DNA of 64,000 bases from Alistipes sp. (GTDB lineage: Bacteria; Bacteroidota; Bacteroidia; Bacteroidales; Rikenellaceae). How positions within the stretch are numbered: the stretch's first letter is position 1; every line of letters starts with the position of its first letter. The stretch spans positions 62,001 through 126,000 of the forward strand of contig JAFZHB010000018.1 of the NCBI GenBank assembly GCA_017555105.1, given 5' to 3'. The notes under the pieces were generated by a model. That model did not search any database. It was given only the letters and a program-made list of their open reading frames with translations, and had not been told where the DNA came from. Shown here one piece after another: positions 1-9,828 of the stretch. Both the position numbers and the translations under genes were made by a program.

Positions 1-38
1 TTTTCCGAAAAGATAGTGCAAAGTAACACATAATTTCG

Positions 39-46
39 TATTTTTG
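39..46 (+). promoter_or_regulatory. putative promoter -7 element for the metallopeptidase gene
   Basis: TATTTTTG matches the Bacteroidetes -7 consensus TAnnTTTG, 59 bases before the ATG. No clear TTG element lies 19-21 bases upstream. A nine-base-pair hairpin (58-66 with 70-78) sits in the presumed leader. Confidence 0.45.
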
Positions 47-104
47 CCCCATAGATGTCCGTTTTTTGTAAAAACGGAGGGTAGAAATTTACACACTTAC
101 CACT

Positions 105-866
105 ATGAATGCTTCAATTTTTACGCTGTTACAGACAGGCGCCTACTACCACGACGGTCTGGTGTCGCCCCACGCGGCACAGACAGGCATGTATCTGCTG
201 ATCATTCTCATTGCGCTCGTTGGCTGGATGGTGCAGGCTCGCCTGCAGGCCGTCTTCAAGAAATACTCACAGGTGCTCTTCCCGGGCGGTTTGACCGGTG
301 CAGAGGTAGCCGAGCGCATGCTGCGCGAGAACCACATTCACAATGTGAAGGTAACCCATGTGCGCGGCCGTCTGACCGACCACTTCGATCCGCGTACGAT
401 GACCGTCAACCTGAGTGACTCGGTCTACTCCTCGCGCTCGGTGGCTGCCGCCGCCGTAGCTGCACACGAGTGCGGCCACGCCATTCAGCACGCCCATTCC
501 TACGCACCGCTGGTGCTGCGCTCGCAGCTCGTGCCGATCGTGCAGTTTGCATCGGGCGCTGCTACCTGGATCATCCTACTCGGCCTGATCGTCCTGGCCT
601 CGACGCAAAATGAGTTGCTCTGCTGGATCGGTGTCGGCATGATCGCCATCTCGGCGCTCTTCTCGATCATCACCCTGCCGGTGGAGTACAACGCCTCGGC
701 GCGTGCGCTCGCTTGGTTGCGCCAGAGCCACCTGATGACCGAGAGCGAGCTGGGTCAGGCGCGTATCTCGCTCAACTGGGCTGCCCGCACCTACCTCGTT
801 GCCGCACTGAGTGCCGTGGCTTCAGTGCTCTACTATGTGCTGCTGATCCTCGGCCGCCGCGACTAA
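105..866 (+). CDS. zinc metallopeptidase, YugP family (Zn_peptidase_2)
   Basis: 253-residue membrane-associated peptidase. Residues 121-125 read HECGH, an HExxH-type zinc site, inside the AAHECGHAIQ context typical of the YugP family. Hydrophobic segments lie near residues 29-44, 143-165 and 172-190, with a last one at the C-terminus, so it is probably an integral membrane protein. The family is widespread and its substrate is not established. Related proteins usually begin near the first hydrophobic segment, so the ATG at 189 (residue 29) is an alternative start. I kept 105 because of the promoter-like element upstream. Ends 12 bases before the SGNH gene. Confidence 0.9.
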   Translation: MNASIFTLLQTGAYYHDGLVSPHAAQTGMYLLIILIALVGWMVQARLQAVFKKYSQVLFPGGLTGAEVAERMLRENHIHNVKVTHVRGRLTDHFDPRTMTVNLSDSVYSSRSVAAAAVAAHECGHAIQHAHSYAPLVLRSQLVPIVQFASGAATWIILLGLIVLASTQNELLCWIGVGMIAISALFSIITLPVEYNASARALAWLRQSHLMTESELGQARISLNWAARTYLVAALSAVASVLYYVLLILGRRD

Positions 867-878
867 CCCCGCGCTCCT

Positions 879-2462
879 ATGAAGAGACCCGAACAAGACT
901 ACGCCCCACGCGCGCTGCGCACCATCGGTTGGGTGGTGCTGTGGCTTGTTGTGTTGAGCCTGATTCCGCCCATCACCGTGGGAGGAATCAAGCTGCGTCG
1001 TGCCAATATCTTTGCCGAGCTCTACGCCTTCGACGATGCACACGCCGAAGCGCAGGAGCCGACCAACTCGCTCTTCGACGAGGTTGAATTTGCGGTCGAC
1101 CTGGAGGAGGTCAGTCGCCAGATTGAACAGATTGAGGAGCCTTCGCACACCCTGCAACGCCAATTTGAGTGGGTAATCGAAGGGTACGCTTCGCCTTCGC
1201 GCGCAGCGATTGAGGTCGACACGCGCCGCTACATCCCCAAGCTTACACCGATCGAGGATTTCTCATCCGAGGATCGTTTTGCAGCCTTCTGCGACACGCT
1301 GCTGCGCGCCGATCGCACGGTGCGCATCGCCGTATTAGGCGACTCGTTCATCGAGGGTGATATCCTGACAGCTGACCTGCGCGAACGCCTGCAAGCGGCC
1401 TTTGGCGGTCGCGGTACGGGCTTTGCCCCGATGGCCTCGCCACTGACGAATTTCCGCCGTTCGATCAAGACTCAATCGAAGGGGTGGACCTCCTACAATG
1501 TAATGCAACAGCGCAAAACGCCGGCTCCCTACAACGAGCAGTTCTTCGTATCGGGCTGGGTGTGCCGTCCCGAAACGGGCGCTTCGACGCGTTGGGAGTG
1601 CACGAACTTCCGCGAGGGGGTGGAGAGCTGCTCGACGGCTCGCATTCACCTCATCGCACCGCGCGACAGCCGTATTGAGCTGACGCTGAACGACACGCTG
1701 CGCCACACCCTCGCAATCGAGGGCGGTGCCATGCTGCGCGAGATCGCTGTGCGCGCTCCGCAAATCCGCTCCCTGGAGTTCAAGGTGGCAGAGGGTGCAA
1801 GCGAGTTGATCGGCTATGGTGCCTCATTCGAGGATCAGGGCGTAACGGTCGACAACTACTCTGTACGCAGCAACAACGGCCAGGCGATCTTCCGCACCAA
1901 CCCTTCGCTCAATGCGCAGCTCAATGCCTTGGCGCCCTACGACTTGGTAATCCTGCAGTATGGTCTGAACATCATGCAGCAGGGTGTACTGCAATACACC
2001 AGCTATGGGGAGCAGATCGAGAAGATGATCGCCTATGTGCGCCAATGCTTCCCCGCGGCAGCCGTACTCGTGATGGGTGTGAGCGACCGCGCCGTGAAGA
2101 GCGAGAAGGGGGTCGAGACGATGGACGCCATCCCCTACATGATCGACTGCCAGCGCACAGCGGCCAAAAATCAGGGTGCTGCCTTCTGGTCCACCTTCGA
2201 CGCCATGCAGGCGCAGGGCGGCATTGAGGAGTTCGTGGCACACGGTTGGGCCGGCAAGGATTTCACACACATCAACTACGGCGGTGGTCGCCGCGTAGCG
2301 TGGGCACTCTTCGACGCCATCAACCACGAGGCCGATAAGTCAGCCAAGCGCCACCAGCGCCGTCTGGAGCGCGAGCAAGCCCTCATCGACTCGCTCGCGG
2401 CTATCGCCATTCGCGCACAGTTGATGCAGGCTCCATCACTCGACGCAACCCCTCAATTTTAA
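879..2462 (+). CDS. SGNH/GDSL-family hydrolase-like protein, partner of the MBOAT acyltransferase
   Basis: 527 residues. A single N-terminal membrane segment (about 13-32) suggests a protein anchored with its catalytic part outside the cytoplasm. The SGNH signature is clear: block I GDSF at 154-157 with Ser156, and block V DFTH at 461-464 with Asp461 and His464. In alginate-type O-acetylation systems an MBOAT protein moves the acyl group across the membrane and an SGNH partner (AlgJ/AlgX-like) transfers it to a polysaccharide. The MBOAT gene follows 12 bases later, so the same division of labour is likely here. The acceptor is unknown. It could also be an esterase. Confidence 0.82.
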   Translation: MKRPEQDYAPRALRTIGWVVLWLVVLSLIPPITVGGIKLRRANIFAELYAFDDAHAEAQEPTNSLFDEVEFAVDLEEVSRQIEQIEEPSHTLQRQFEWVIEGYASPSRAAIEVDTRRYIPKLTPIEDFSSEDRFAAFCDTLLRADRTVRIAVLGDSFIEGDILTADLRERLQAAFGGRGTGFAPMASPLTNFRRSIKTQSKGWTSYNVMQQRKTPAPYNEQFFVSGWVCRPETGASTRWECTNFREGVESCSTARIHLIAPRDSRIELTLNDTLRHTLAIEGGAMLREIAVRAPQIRSLEFKVAEGASELIGYGASFEDQGVTVDNYSVRSNNGQAIFRTNPSLNAQLNALAPYDLVILQYGLNIMQQGVLQYTSYGEQIEKMIAYVRQCFPAAAVLVMGVSDRAVKSEKGVETMDAIPYMIDCQRTAAKNQGAAFWSTFDAMQAQGGIEEFVAHGWAGKDFTHINYGGGRRVAWALFDAINHEADKSAKRHQRRLEREQALIDSLAAIAIRAQLMQAPSLDATPQF

Positions 2463-2474
2463 TCTACGAGCACC

Positions 2475-3962
2475 GTGAACGAGTTTGGAGCGAAGATCCT
2501 GGAGTTGCTCTCCTACAATGCCTCCTCGCCGCTGATTTTCAGCAGCGGGCTCTTCCTCTATCTCTTTCTGGGATTCTTTGCCCTCTACATCGCGCTGCGC
2601 AAGAGGGTCAACCTGCGCATTCTCTATGTCGTAGCCTTCTCGCTCTACTTCTACTACAAGTCGAGCGGCATCTACTTCCTGCTCCTGCTGCTGGCAGCCA
2701 CCTACGACTACATGATCGGCTACTCGATCTACCTCTCGAAGAGCAAGCGCACCAAGCAGTGGCTGGTGGGTGCGAGCGTGGTGATCAACCTCGCGCTGCT
2801 CGGCTACTTCAAATACACGAACTTCCTGGTCGACCTCTCGAACCAGCTCTTCGGCGAGGGGTTCTTGCAGTTCCAGAACATCTTTCTGCCGGTCGGTATC
2901 TCCTTCTTCGTCTTCCAGTCGATGAGCTACACGATCGACATCTACCGCGGCGAATTGCGGCCATTGGATCGCTGGATTGACTACCTCTTCTACCTCTCGT
3001 TCTTCCCGCAGCTGGTGGCCGGCCCGATCGTTCGTGCCAAGGATTTCATCCCGCAGATCCGTCAACGCCCTCAGCTCACACGCGAGATGCTCGGCACGGC
3101 GATCTTCCTGATCCTCACGGGTCTGTTCAAGAAGGCGGTCATCTCGGACTACCTTGCACTGAACTTCGTCGATCGCATCTTCGACGAGCCGTTGCTTTAC
3201 TCGGGCTTCGAGTGCCTGATGGGCATCTACGGCTACGCCCTGCAGATCTACTGCGACTTCTCGGGCTACTCGGACATGGCCATCGGCCTTGCCTTGCTGA
3301 TGGGCTTCCGCTTCCCGAAGAACTTCGACGCCCCCTACCAATCGGCTACGATCACCGAGTTCTGGCGACGCTGGCACATTTCGCTCTCGTCGTGGCTGCG
3401 CGACTACCTCTACATCTCGTTGGGTGGCAACCGCAAAGGAAACAAACGCACCTACCTCAACCTGCTGTTGACGATGCTCCTAGGCGGTCTTTGGCACGGC
3501 GCATCGCTCCGCTTCATCTTGTGGGGCGCACTGCACGGCGTGGCGCTTGCCCTGCATAAGATGTGGCTCTCGGTCGTACCCTGGGCCAAGAAGGATGGCG
3601 CCTCGATGGTGCTCCCCGTGCGTCTTATAGGCGTAGTGTTCACCTTCCACATCGTCTGCCTGGGGTGGTTAGTCTTCCGCGTCGATTCGATGCAGACGGC
3701 CGAACTGCTCCTCCACCAGATCTTCACCGCCTTCGACACGAGCCTAATTTCGCAGGTCGTAGTCGGCTATCCGGCCGTGATGCTGCTCATCGCCTTGGGC
3801 TACCTGCTACACTTTGCGCCGAAGCGTTGCGACCGCTATTTCGAGGGGGTTGTCACTCGTGCTCCGATGGGGGTGCAGGTGGCGCTTTTTGTAGCGATGA
3901 TTTGGCTTGTTATGCAGGTTAAATCGTCAGATATTCAACCTTTTATCTATTTCCAATTCTAA
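2475..3962 (+). CDS. MBOAT-family O-acyltransferase (AlgI/DltB-like)
   Basis: 495-residue polytopic membrane protein with a GTG start at 2475. The MBOAT hallmark residues are present: EFWRRWHISLSSWLRDY around residues 295-311 (His301) and GGLWHG with His341. The family moves acyl groups from a cytoplasmic donor to an extracytoplasmic acceptor. It lies 12 bases after the SGNH gene and its stop overlaps the start of the PAP2 gene (TAATG at 3960-3964), which indicates translational coupling. The acceptor may be an exopolysaccharide, lipopolysaccharide or peptidoglycan; the sequence does not decide. Confidence 0.92.
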   Translation: MNEFGAKILELLSYNASSPLIFSSGLFLYLFLGFFALYIALRKRVNLRILYVVAFSLYFYYKSSGIYFLLLLLAATYDYMIGYSIYLSKSKRTKQWLVGASVVINLALLGYFKYTNFLVDLSNQLFGEGFLQFQNIFLPVGISFFVFQSMSYTIDIYRGELRPLDRWIDYLFYLSFFPQLVAGPIVRAKDFIPQIRQRPQLTREMLGTAIFLILTGLFKKAVISDYLALNFVDRIFDEPLLYSGFECLMGIYGYALQIYCDFSGYSDMAIGLALLMGFRFPKNFDAPYQSATITEFWRRWHISLSSWLRDYLYISLGGNRKGNKRTYLNLLLTMLLGGLWHGASLRFILWGALHGVALALHKMWLSVVPWAKKDGASMVLPVRLIGVVFTFHIVCLGWLVFRVDSMQTAELLLHQIFTAFDTSLISQVVVGYPAVMLLIALGYLLHFAPKRCDRYFEGVVTRAPMGVQVALFVAMIWLVMQVKSSDIQPFIYFQF

Positions 3963-4609
3963 TGTACACCTTTGATCACGACCTCTTTTTGGCGCTCAAT
4001 TTCGATGGCGGCACCTGGACCGATCGGCTGATGCTGGCCATCTCCGGCACCGCGATGTGGATTCCGCTCTACCTGTTGATCTTCTACCTCGTGGGGCGCG
4101 ACTACGGTTGGCGACGCCTCCTCTTCTTCATCGCGCTGATGGCCGCCTCGATGGGACTGGCCGACATCGTGGCCGGCATCTTCAAACACAGCGGCCCGCT
4201 GGGTGACCTGCTACCCAACTTCACACCGCGTTGGCGCCCGATGTTCGAGCCCACGCTGGAGGGGTATGAGATTGCACCCGAGTCGCTCAAGTCGCTGCGC
4301 GCATCGGGATTGCTCGAGAATACGGCCGTGCATGTACCGGTGGAGGCTGTTGGAGGACGCTTTGGTACGGTCTCAGCACACGCCGCAACGATCTCGGCTC
4401 TTTGCTGCCTCTCGGTCAAGGTGTTGCGCCGTCGTTGGTTCTCGTGGCTGATGATTCTCTGCACCATTGCGATCTGCTACTCGCGCATCTACCTGGCGAA
4501 ACACTACCCGATGGATATTTTCTGGGGCGCTTTGCTCGGTTTAGGGCTGGGATGGATTGGATATGTGCTATTTTTTCGTTACTTTTGTCCCTCAAAGAGA
4601 AAACAATAA
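3962..4609 (+). CDS. PAP2-family membrane phosphatase
   Basis: 215 residues and several membrane segments. The three PAP2 motifs are recognisable: Lys75 and Arg92-Pro93, SAH at 138-140 (a variant of PSGH, with Ser for Pro and Ala for Gly), and SR at 174-175 with His181 and Asp185 in HYPMD. Such enzymes hydrolyse lipid phosphates such as undecaprenyl pyrophosphate or phosphatidate outside the membrane. The start codon overlaps the MBOAT stop. The coupling suggests lipid-carrier recycling or lipid remodelling tied to the acylation system, which is inference. The lysS promoter lies inside its 3' end. Confidence 0.88.
   Translation: MYTFDHDLFLALNFDGGTWTDRLMLAISGTAMWIPLYLLIFYLVGRDYGWRRLLFFIALMAASMGLADIVAGIFKHSGPLGDLLPNFTPRWRPMFEPTLEGYEIAPESLKSLRASGLLENTAVHVPVEAVGGRFGTVSAHAATISALCCLSVKVLRRRWFSWLMILCTIAICYSRIYLAKHYPMDIFWGALLGLGLGWIGYVLFFRYFCPSKRKQ
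4557..4587 (+). promoter_or_regulatory. lysS promoter
   Basis: TTG at 4557-4559, 20 bases, then TACTTTTG at 4580-4587: a full match to the Bacteroidetes TTG/TAnnTTTG pattern. It lies inside the PAP2 coding end and would give a leader of about 30 bases before the lysS ATG. Confidence 0.75.
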
Positions 4610-4623
4610 AACACAAGATAATT

Positions 4624-6357
4624 ATGGCTTTGGAACAACTGAGTGAACAGGAGATTTTGCGCCGCAATTCGTTGAAGGCGTTGCGCGAGTTGGGCATCGA
4701 GCCCTACCCCGCCGAGCGATTTGATGTAACGGCTACGGCCGCCGAGATCACCGAGCATTTTGATGCCGACCCGGAGCGTTTTGCCGAGGTGCGCATCGCG
4801 GGTCGTATGCTCTCGCGTCGCATCATGGGTAGCGCCTCGTTCTTCGAGCTGCAGGACCACACGGGTCGTATGCAGGTCTACATCCGCCGCGACGACATCT
4901 GCCCCGAGGGCGATCCGACACTCTACAATACGGTCTTCAAGAAGTTGCTGGACATCGGTGATTTCATCGGTGTAGAGGGCTTCGCATTCCGCACCAACAC
5001 GGGTGAGCTCTCCGTACATTGTAAGCGCTTCACGGTGCTCTCGAAGTCGATCCGCCCGCTGCCGATCGTCAAGGAGAAGGATGGTCAGCAGTTCGATGCG
5101 CTGACCGACCCTGAGGTGCGCTACCGCCAGCGTTATGTCGACCTGGTAGTAAACCCGAAGGTTCGCGAGGTATTCGTAAAGCGCGCCAAGATCATGGCTA
5201 CGATGCGCGAGTACTTCAACGAGCAGGGTTGCCTGGAGGTGGAGACCCCCATTCTGCAGCCCATTCCGGGTGGTGCTTCGGCGCGCCCCTTCATCACACA
5301 CCACAACGCGCTGGATACGGATTTCTATATGCGTATTGCTACGGAGCTCTACCTCAAGCGCCTCATCGTAGGTGGTTTCAATGGTGTGTACGAGTTCGGT
5401 AAGAACTTCCGCAACGAGGGTATGGACCGCACGCACAACCCCGAGTTTACCTGCATGGAGATCTACATTGCCTACAAGGACTACAAGTGGATGATGGAGT
5501 TCACCGAGCAGATGCTCGAGCGCGTATGCCGTGCCGTAAACAACGACCAGACGGAGGTGGAGATCGACGGCAAGACGATCTCGTTCAAGGCTCCGTTCCG
5601 CCGCCTGACGATGACCGATGCCATCCGCGAGAAGACCGGTTACGACATCACGGGTCAGACGGAGGAGCAGCTGCGTGAGGCTTGCCAGCGTCTGAATGTC
5701 GAGATCGACGAGACGATGGGTAAGGGTAAGCTCATCGACGCCATCTTTGGTCAGTACTGCGAGGGTGATCTAATCCAGCCGACCTTCATCTGCGACTATC
5801 CGATCGAGATGTCGCCTCTCTGCAAGCGTCACCGTGAGAATCCGGAGCTGACGGAGCGTTTCGAGCTCTTCGTGGCCGGCAAGGAGCTCTGCAATGCCTA
5901 CTCGGAGCTGAACGACCCGATTGATCAGTTGGAGCGTTTCCAGGAGCAGATGCGTCTCTCGGAGCGTGGCGATGACGAGGCGATGTTTATCGATATGGAC
6001 TTCGTGCGCGCCCTGGAGTACGGTATGCCGAACTGCTCGGGTATGGGTATCGGTATCGACCGTCTGACGATGTTCATGACGGGTCAGACCTCGATTCAGG
6101 ATGTGCTCTTCTTCCCGACGATGCGTCCCGAGAAGAAGCCGACGATCGACGAGCCCGAGAAGTATATCGAGATCGGTGTCCCCGAAGAGTGGGTCGAGGT
6201 GATCCAGAAGATGGGTTATGTAACGGTCGAGTCGCTCAAGAAGTTGGCTCCGGGCAAGTTCTTCAACGACCTCTGCGGCTTCAACAAGAAGAACAAGCTC
6301 GGCCTGAAGGCTCCCTCGATCGACGAGGTGAAGGCGTGGTGCGCTACGGAGGAGTAG
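4624..6357 (+). CDS. lysS: lysine--tRNA ligase, class II
   Basis: 577 residues from ATG 4624. Charges tRNA-Lys in the cytoplasm. An N-terminal OB-fold anticodon domain (about 55-160) is followed by the class II core. Motif 2 is [13 protein letters not shown] and motif 3 is [15 protein letters not shown]. After motif 3 there are about 75 extra residues compared with the 505-residue Escherichia coli enzyme, ending in a helix-rich segment ([18 protein letters not shown]). As far as I know this extension is usual in Bacteroidetes. A longer reading frame starts at 4402, but only the 4624 start follows the promoter and gives the family N-terminus. Confidence 0.97.
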   Translation: MALEQLSEQEILRRNSLKALRELGIEPYPAERFDVTATAAEITEHFDADPERFAEVRIAGRMLSRRIMGSASFFELQDHTGRMQVYIRRDDICPEGDPTLYNTVFKKLLDIGDFIGVEGFAFRTNTGELSVHCKRFTVLSKSIRPLPIVKEKDGQQFDALTDPEVRYRQRYVDLVVNPKVREVFVKRAKIMATMREYFNEQGCLEVETPILQPIPGGASARPFITHHNALDTDFYMRIATELYLKRLIVGGFNGVYEFGKNFRNEGMDRTHNPEFTCMEIYIAYKDYKWMMEFTEQMLERVCRAVNNDQTEVEIDGKTISFKAPFRRLTMTDAIREKTGYDITGQTEEQLREACQRLNVEIDETMGKGKLIDAIFGQYCEGDLIQPTFICDYPIEMSPLCKRHRENPELTERFELFVAGKELCNAYSELNDPIDQLERFQEQMRLSERGDDEAMFIDMDFVRALEYGMPNCSGMGIGIDRLTMFMTGQTSIQDVLFFPTMRPEKKPTIDEPEKYIEIGVPEEWVEVIQKMGYVTVESLKKLAPGKFFNDLCGFNKKNKLGLKAPSIDEVKAWCATEE

Positions 6358-6365
6358 GCTGCGCT

Positions 6366-6400
6366 AAATTCAAAATTTAGAATTTAGAATTCAAAATTAA
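6366..6400. repeat. AT-rich dispersed repeat, copy A
   Basis: First of three copies of an AT-rich element (others at 33603-33635 and 35405-35433). The core is an 11-base unit AATTCAAAATT repeated directly around TAG, and it is also an imperfect palindrome. It starts 8 bases after the lysS stop. The rest of the lysS-tpiA spacer (6401-6568) has GC-rich inverted segments but no recognisable gene or promoter. Confidence 0.7.
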
Positions 6401-6568
6401 GCATTTTACGCCTCCACATTCGGCCGTGCTGATGAAGGGAGCGTAGCGACCAACCACCTGCCCAAGGCGGAGGTTTGGGGGTGGGAAAAATTTGCAATGG
6501 CGCCGAAGGCGACAAGAACGACCATCGGCAATGCTATAAGGATAATTTTTAATAAAACATTTAATATC

Positions 6569-7327
6569 ATGAGAAAGAAGATTGTAGCAGGTAACTGGAA
6601 GATGAATACGCTGCCCGCCGAGGGTGTTGAGCTGGCCAAGGGCGTTGTAGCTCAGCGCGGCGAGGTTTGCGAGTGTGTTAACTTCATCGTTTGTCCCCCG
6701 TTCACGCACCTGGCACAGGTAGCTGAGGCGTTGCAGGGCTCGACCGTAGAGCTGGGTGCACAGAACTGCGCTGCAGAGGCTAAGGGTGCCTACACGGGTG
6801 AGGTAGCCGCCTCGATGATCGCAGCCCTCGGTTGCAAGTATGTCATCCTCGGCCACTCGGAGCGCCGTCAGTACTACGGTGAGACCTCGGAGACGCTCAA
6901 CAAGAAGATGGAGCAGGTGTATGCCAACGGCCTGACGCCGATCTACTGCGTAGGTGAGAACCTCGACGAGCGCGAGGCCGGCAACCACTTCGCTGTCTGC
7001 AAGCAGCAGATCGAGGAGGTTGTATTCAACCTGACGGAGGAGCAGTTCAAGAACCTGGTGATCGCATACGAGCCTGTATGGGCTATCGGTACGGGTAAGA
7101 CCGCTACGGCCGAGCAGGCACAGGAGATTCACGCCTACATCCGCGAGGTACTCGCTTCGAAGTTCGGCGCAGCTGCTGCTGAGTGCCCGATCCTCTACGG
7201 TGGTTCGTGCAAGCCCTCGAACGCAGCCGAGATCTTCGCTAAGGAGGATGTTGACGGTGGTCTGATTGGTGGCGCAGCCCTGAAGGCTGAGGACTTCATC
7301 GGCATCGGCAAGGGCTTTATGGCCTAA
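6569..7327 (+). CDS. tpiA: triose-phosphate isomerase
   Basis: 252 residues, the usual family length, from ATG 6569. Interconverts dihydroxyacetone phosphate and glyceraldehyde 3-phosphate in glycolysis and gluconeogenesis. Catalytic features are complete: the N-terminal Lys in NWKMN, the electrophilic His in LGHSERR, the catalytic Glu and loop 6 in AYEPVWAIGTGKTA, and the phosphate-binding GGSCKPSN and GGLIGGAAL segments. A longer frame from 6497 lacks family similarity and was not used. A strong hairpin terminator follows 25 bases after the stop. Confidence 0.98.
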   Translation: MRKKIVAGNWKMNTLPAEGVELAKGVVAQRGEVCECVNFIVCPPFTHLAQVAEALQGSTVELGAQNCAAEAKGAYTGEVAASMIAALGCKYVILGHSERRQYYGETSETLNKKMEQVYANGLTPIYCVGENLDEREAGNHFAVCKQQIEEVVFNLTEEQFKNLVIAYEPVWAIGTGKTATAEQAQEIHAYIREVLASKFGAAAAECPILYGGSCKPSNAAEIFAKEDVDGGLIGGAALKAEDFIGIGKGFMA

Positions 7328-7352
7328 TGTCGTAGCGCATCAGCGCATCAAA

Positions 7353-7386
7353 AGAGGGCTGTCCAACTGATGTTGGACAGCCCTCT
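7353..7386. terminator. bidirectional terminator between tpiA and the rhodanese gene
   Basis: Perfect 15-base-pair stem (7353-7367 with 7372-7386) around a TGAT loop, between two convergent genes. T-runs are weak on both sides, but the position and stability support termination. Confidence 0.8.
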
Positions 7387-7389
7387 CTG

Positions 7390-7764
7390 TTAGAAGTTGT
7401 GTTCGGCTTGCCAAGAGAGATACCCCTTGTCCAATTCAAAGACCTTAAATCCCGCCTTGACGGCGCGCTCGGCAGCCACCTTACTGCGGCGTCCGCCACG
7501 GCAGTAGAGGGCCACGGGGCGCTTTGGATCGAGCGTAGCCAATTGCTCATCAAAAGCCGCGCCCTTGACATCCATATTCACCGCACCCTCGATATGCCCT
7601 TCGGCATACTCCTCGGGGGTACGCACATCGACCAGCTGCACCTCCTCGCGGGCAATCACGCGTGCGAAGTGTTTCACATCGAGCGACTTAAAACCATTAG
7701 CCGCCTGACACCCAAAGAGGGCGCTAAACAGGGTACAAATCATTACCAAAAAGAGTCTTTTCAT
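7390..7764 (-). CDS. rhodanese-domain lipoprotein
   Basis: 124 residues. A lipoprotein signal with lipobox LFGC (Cys19) suggests attachment outside the inner membrane. One rhodanese domain follows, with the active-site loop CRGGRRS starting at Cys88. Single-domain rhodaneses act as sulfurtransferases or in thiol and redox chemistry; the partner is unknown. It ends next to the bidirectional terminator and starts 2 bases after the end of the hydrolase gene, so the two are one transcription unit. Confidence 0.88.
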   Translation of the reverse strand: MKRLFLVMICTLFSALFGCQAANGFKSLDVKHFARVIAREEVQLVDVRTPEEYAEGHIEGAVNMDVKGAAFDEQLATLDPKRPVALYCRGGRRSKVAAERAVKAGFKVFELDKGYLSWQAEHNF

Positions 7765-7766
7765 AG

Positions 7767-9155
7767 CTATTTCATGATGGTTACATTCTCTTGAAGCCAG
7801 ATCACCAGATCGGCCAGCAGCTGCTCGTCGATCGTCGTCTCGATCTGTGCATACTCGGTCACAGCACCCGTCGTGCAGGGCTGCATCAGGTGATTTAGCC
7901 CCTCATAGGCTCGGATGGTCTGCCCCTTCCTCTCCCCCAAGAGTTCCTTCAAACGCCCCAGGTTCTCCTCGGCATCGACCTGCAGGTCCTTCGTGCCGTT
8001 GACCGCTAAGCAGGGACGCGCCCCCAAGCCACGAATTGCCTCCGTAGGATCGAGGCGGACAAAGTAGTACATCCAGGGATTTTGTGCCATATCGCAGAGT
8101 TTATAGAGGTTTTGGCGCAACGGCTCGGGAAGCTGCACGCCCGCCGTAGCCTCGGCCACCAACTGCTCCTTCTTTGCTACAATCTCCTCCGGCGAAAGGG
8201 TGTGCCAGGCCGCATAGAGGCGCTCCAACGCCGTACCATACGCCTCCACCAACGACTGCGGCATACCACTCTGGAGGAGCAATGCACAGTTCTGCGTCAC
8301 CAACAGCTGATCGCCACGCACCATCATGCCCGCCAGCGAGATCAAAAAGGCCATCTCGGCCTCCTGGGCTGCCGCCATAAAAGCGATCGTACCGCCCTCG
8401 CTATGGCCGGCAATACCGATGCGCGCCGCATCGATCGTGGGTTGCTCCCGCAACCAATCAAACGCCCCCAAGGCATCCAGCATCAGGTGCTCGGTGGTAG
8501 AGCCTTGCAGGCGCTCTAACTCCTCGGGCGTGGCGTTATAACCACGGTCATCGTAACGCAAAACCGCATATCCTGCTCGTGTCAAGCGATCGGCCAACAC
8601 CAGAAAGGGGCGATGCTCCATCAGCTCCTCATCGCGATTCTGCGTGCCGCTACCCGTAACGAGTACCACAGCAGGATAGCGTCCCTCCATCTCGGGGCGT
8701 GTGAGCGTACCATACAGCTGTGTCACGCCATCACGGCTCATGAAGTGCACCTCCTCACTGTGATAGGGATAGGGCTTCACCGGATTCTGCGGACGGTGAC
8801 GCGGCTCACCCGTGCCTCGCTGCAACATCAGCGAGAGCGACGCTCCTCCCTGCGTGAAGAGCCCCACGAGGTTCTCCCCCAAAAAGCCTGCCGTATAGGT
8901 CATCTGCAGCGCTTTGGAGATAAGGGTTACCCCCAACGGGGTAACGGCTACCGAATCGACCGGAATGCCGCGTACGCCCTGATCGGGGCTATCCATCGTA
9001 GCGCGCCAGGTATCGCCCTCCTGCGTAAAGTGAAGGAGCAGGCGCAATTTCGTATTTCCCATCTCCAGGGTACCGTGCCAAGAGCCGGCAATCTCCTGCC
9101 CAAAGGTCACAAGCGGAAGCCAAAGGAGCATGAGGAGTAGCAATCGTCGCATCAT
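7767..9155 (-). CDS. secreted alpha/beta-fold hydrolase
   Basis: 462 residues. A signal peptide (about 1-20) is followed by a beta-rich N-terminal domain (about 21-115) and an alpha/beta hydrolase domain. The nucleophile elbow is GHSEGG with Ser252, and the oxyanion region is VTGSGTQNRDE near 166-176. The candidate acid is the Asp in NGTKDLQVD and the candidate histidine is in YEGLNHLMQP. Substrate unknown; probably an esterase or peptidase acting in the periplasm. Met2 is an equally possible start. Confidence 0.85.
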   Translation of the reverse strand: MMRRLLLLMLLWLPLVTFGQEIAGSWHGTLEMGNTKLRLLLHFTQEGDTWRATMDSPDQGVRGIPVDSVAVTPLGVTLISKALQMTYTAGFLGENLVGLFTQGGASLSLMLQRGTGEPRHRPQNPVKPYPYHSEEVHFMSRDGVTQLYGTLTRPEMEGRYPAVVLVTGSGTQNRDEELMEHRPFLVLADRLTRAGYAVLRYDDRGYNATPEELERLQGSTTEHLMLDALGAFDWLREQPTIDAARIGIAGHSEGGTIAFMAAAQEAEMAFLISLAGMMVRGDQLLVTQNCALLLQSGMPQSLVEAYGTALERLYAAWHTLSPEEIVAKKEQLVAEATAGVQLPEPLRQNLYKLCDMAQNPWMYYFVRLDPTEAIRGLGARPCLAVNGTKDLQVDAEENLGRLKELLGERKGQTIRAYEGLNHLMQPCTTGAVTEYAQIETTIDEQLLADLVIWLQENVTIMK

Positions 9156-9182
9156 CGGATTGTTTTTTTATGGTTGTTTCTA

Positions 9183-9190
9183 CAAAGATA
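9183..9190 (-). promoter_or_regulatory. putative promoter -7 element for the hydrolase/rhodanese operon
   Basis: Read on the minus strand this is TATCTTTG, a match to TAnnTTTG, 28 bases before the hydrolase start. No good TTG element lies at the expected distance. Confidence 0.5.
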
Positions 9191-9203
9191 CTATTTTTTC
9201 ACA

Positions 9204-9237
9204 AAAAAATGGATCCCCTTTCGAGGATCCATTTTTT
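9204..9237 (-). terminator. terminator of the ribosomal protein / rpoA operon
   Basis: A GGATCC-containing stem (9204-9216 with 9225-9237) flanked by A and T runs, 19 bases beyond the rplQ stop. Its symmetric A/T flanks would let it work on either strand. Confidence 0.85.
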
Positions 9238-9255
9238 GCGAAATGCGGAAGTTGA

Positions 9256-9822
9256 TTACATCTTCTTACCAACATTCGTCTTCTTTGCCACCTTCGGAGC
9301 AGCGGTCTTGGCAGCAGCCTTCGGAGCAGCCTTCTTAGCGGGCTTCTTCTCCACTACAGCAGCGTCCTCAACAGCATCCGTCGTCTTCTTGGCGCGCGAA
9401 CGACGCGTCTTGGGCTTAGCCTCAGCTGCAGCAGCCTCCGGCGTTACACCCAGCGTGTAAGCCTCGTTGAAGTCAACGAACTCGATGATGCACATCTCGG
9501 CAGCGTCACCCAGACGGAAGCCCGTCTTCAGGATACGCGTGTAACCGCCATTGCGCTCAGCGATCTTCGGAGCGATCGTACGGAACAACTCCGTAACGGC
9601 CTCCTTCTGTTTCAGGTACGAGAAGACAACACGACGCGAGTGCGTGGTATCCTCCTTCGACTTGGTTACCAGCGGCTCTACGAACTGGCGCAGTGCCTTA
9701 GCCTTGGCAACCGTCGTCTCGATGCGCTTGTGCAGGATCAGCGACGATGCCATGTTCGACATCAGGGCCTTGCGGTGACCTGCCTGGCGACCGAGGTGGT
9801 TGTAATTCTTGTTATGTCTCAT
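9256..9822 (-). CDS. rplQ: 50S ribosomal protein L17
   Basis: 188 residues, against about 127 in Escherichia coli. Residues 1-127 are a normal L17 core ([20 protein letters not shown] at the start). From about 128 the chain turns into an Ala/Lys-rich low-complexity tail, probably disordered and RNA-binding. Last gene of the operon, 6 bases after rpoA. Confidence 0.97.
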   Translation of the reverse strand: MRHNKNYNHLGRQAGHRKALMSNMASSLILHKRIETTVAKAKALRQFVEPLVTKSKEDTTHSRRVVFSYLKQKEAVTELFRTIAPKIAERNGGYTRILKTGFRLGDAAEMCIIEFVDFNEAYTLGVTPEAAAAEAKPKTRRSRAKKTTDAVEDAAVVEKKPAKKAAPKAAAKTAAPKVAKKTNVGKKM

Positions 9823-9828
9823 AGTGCG

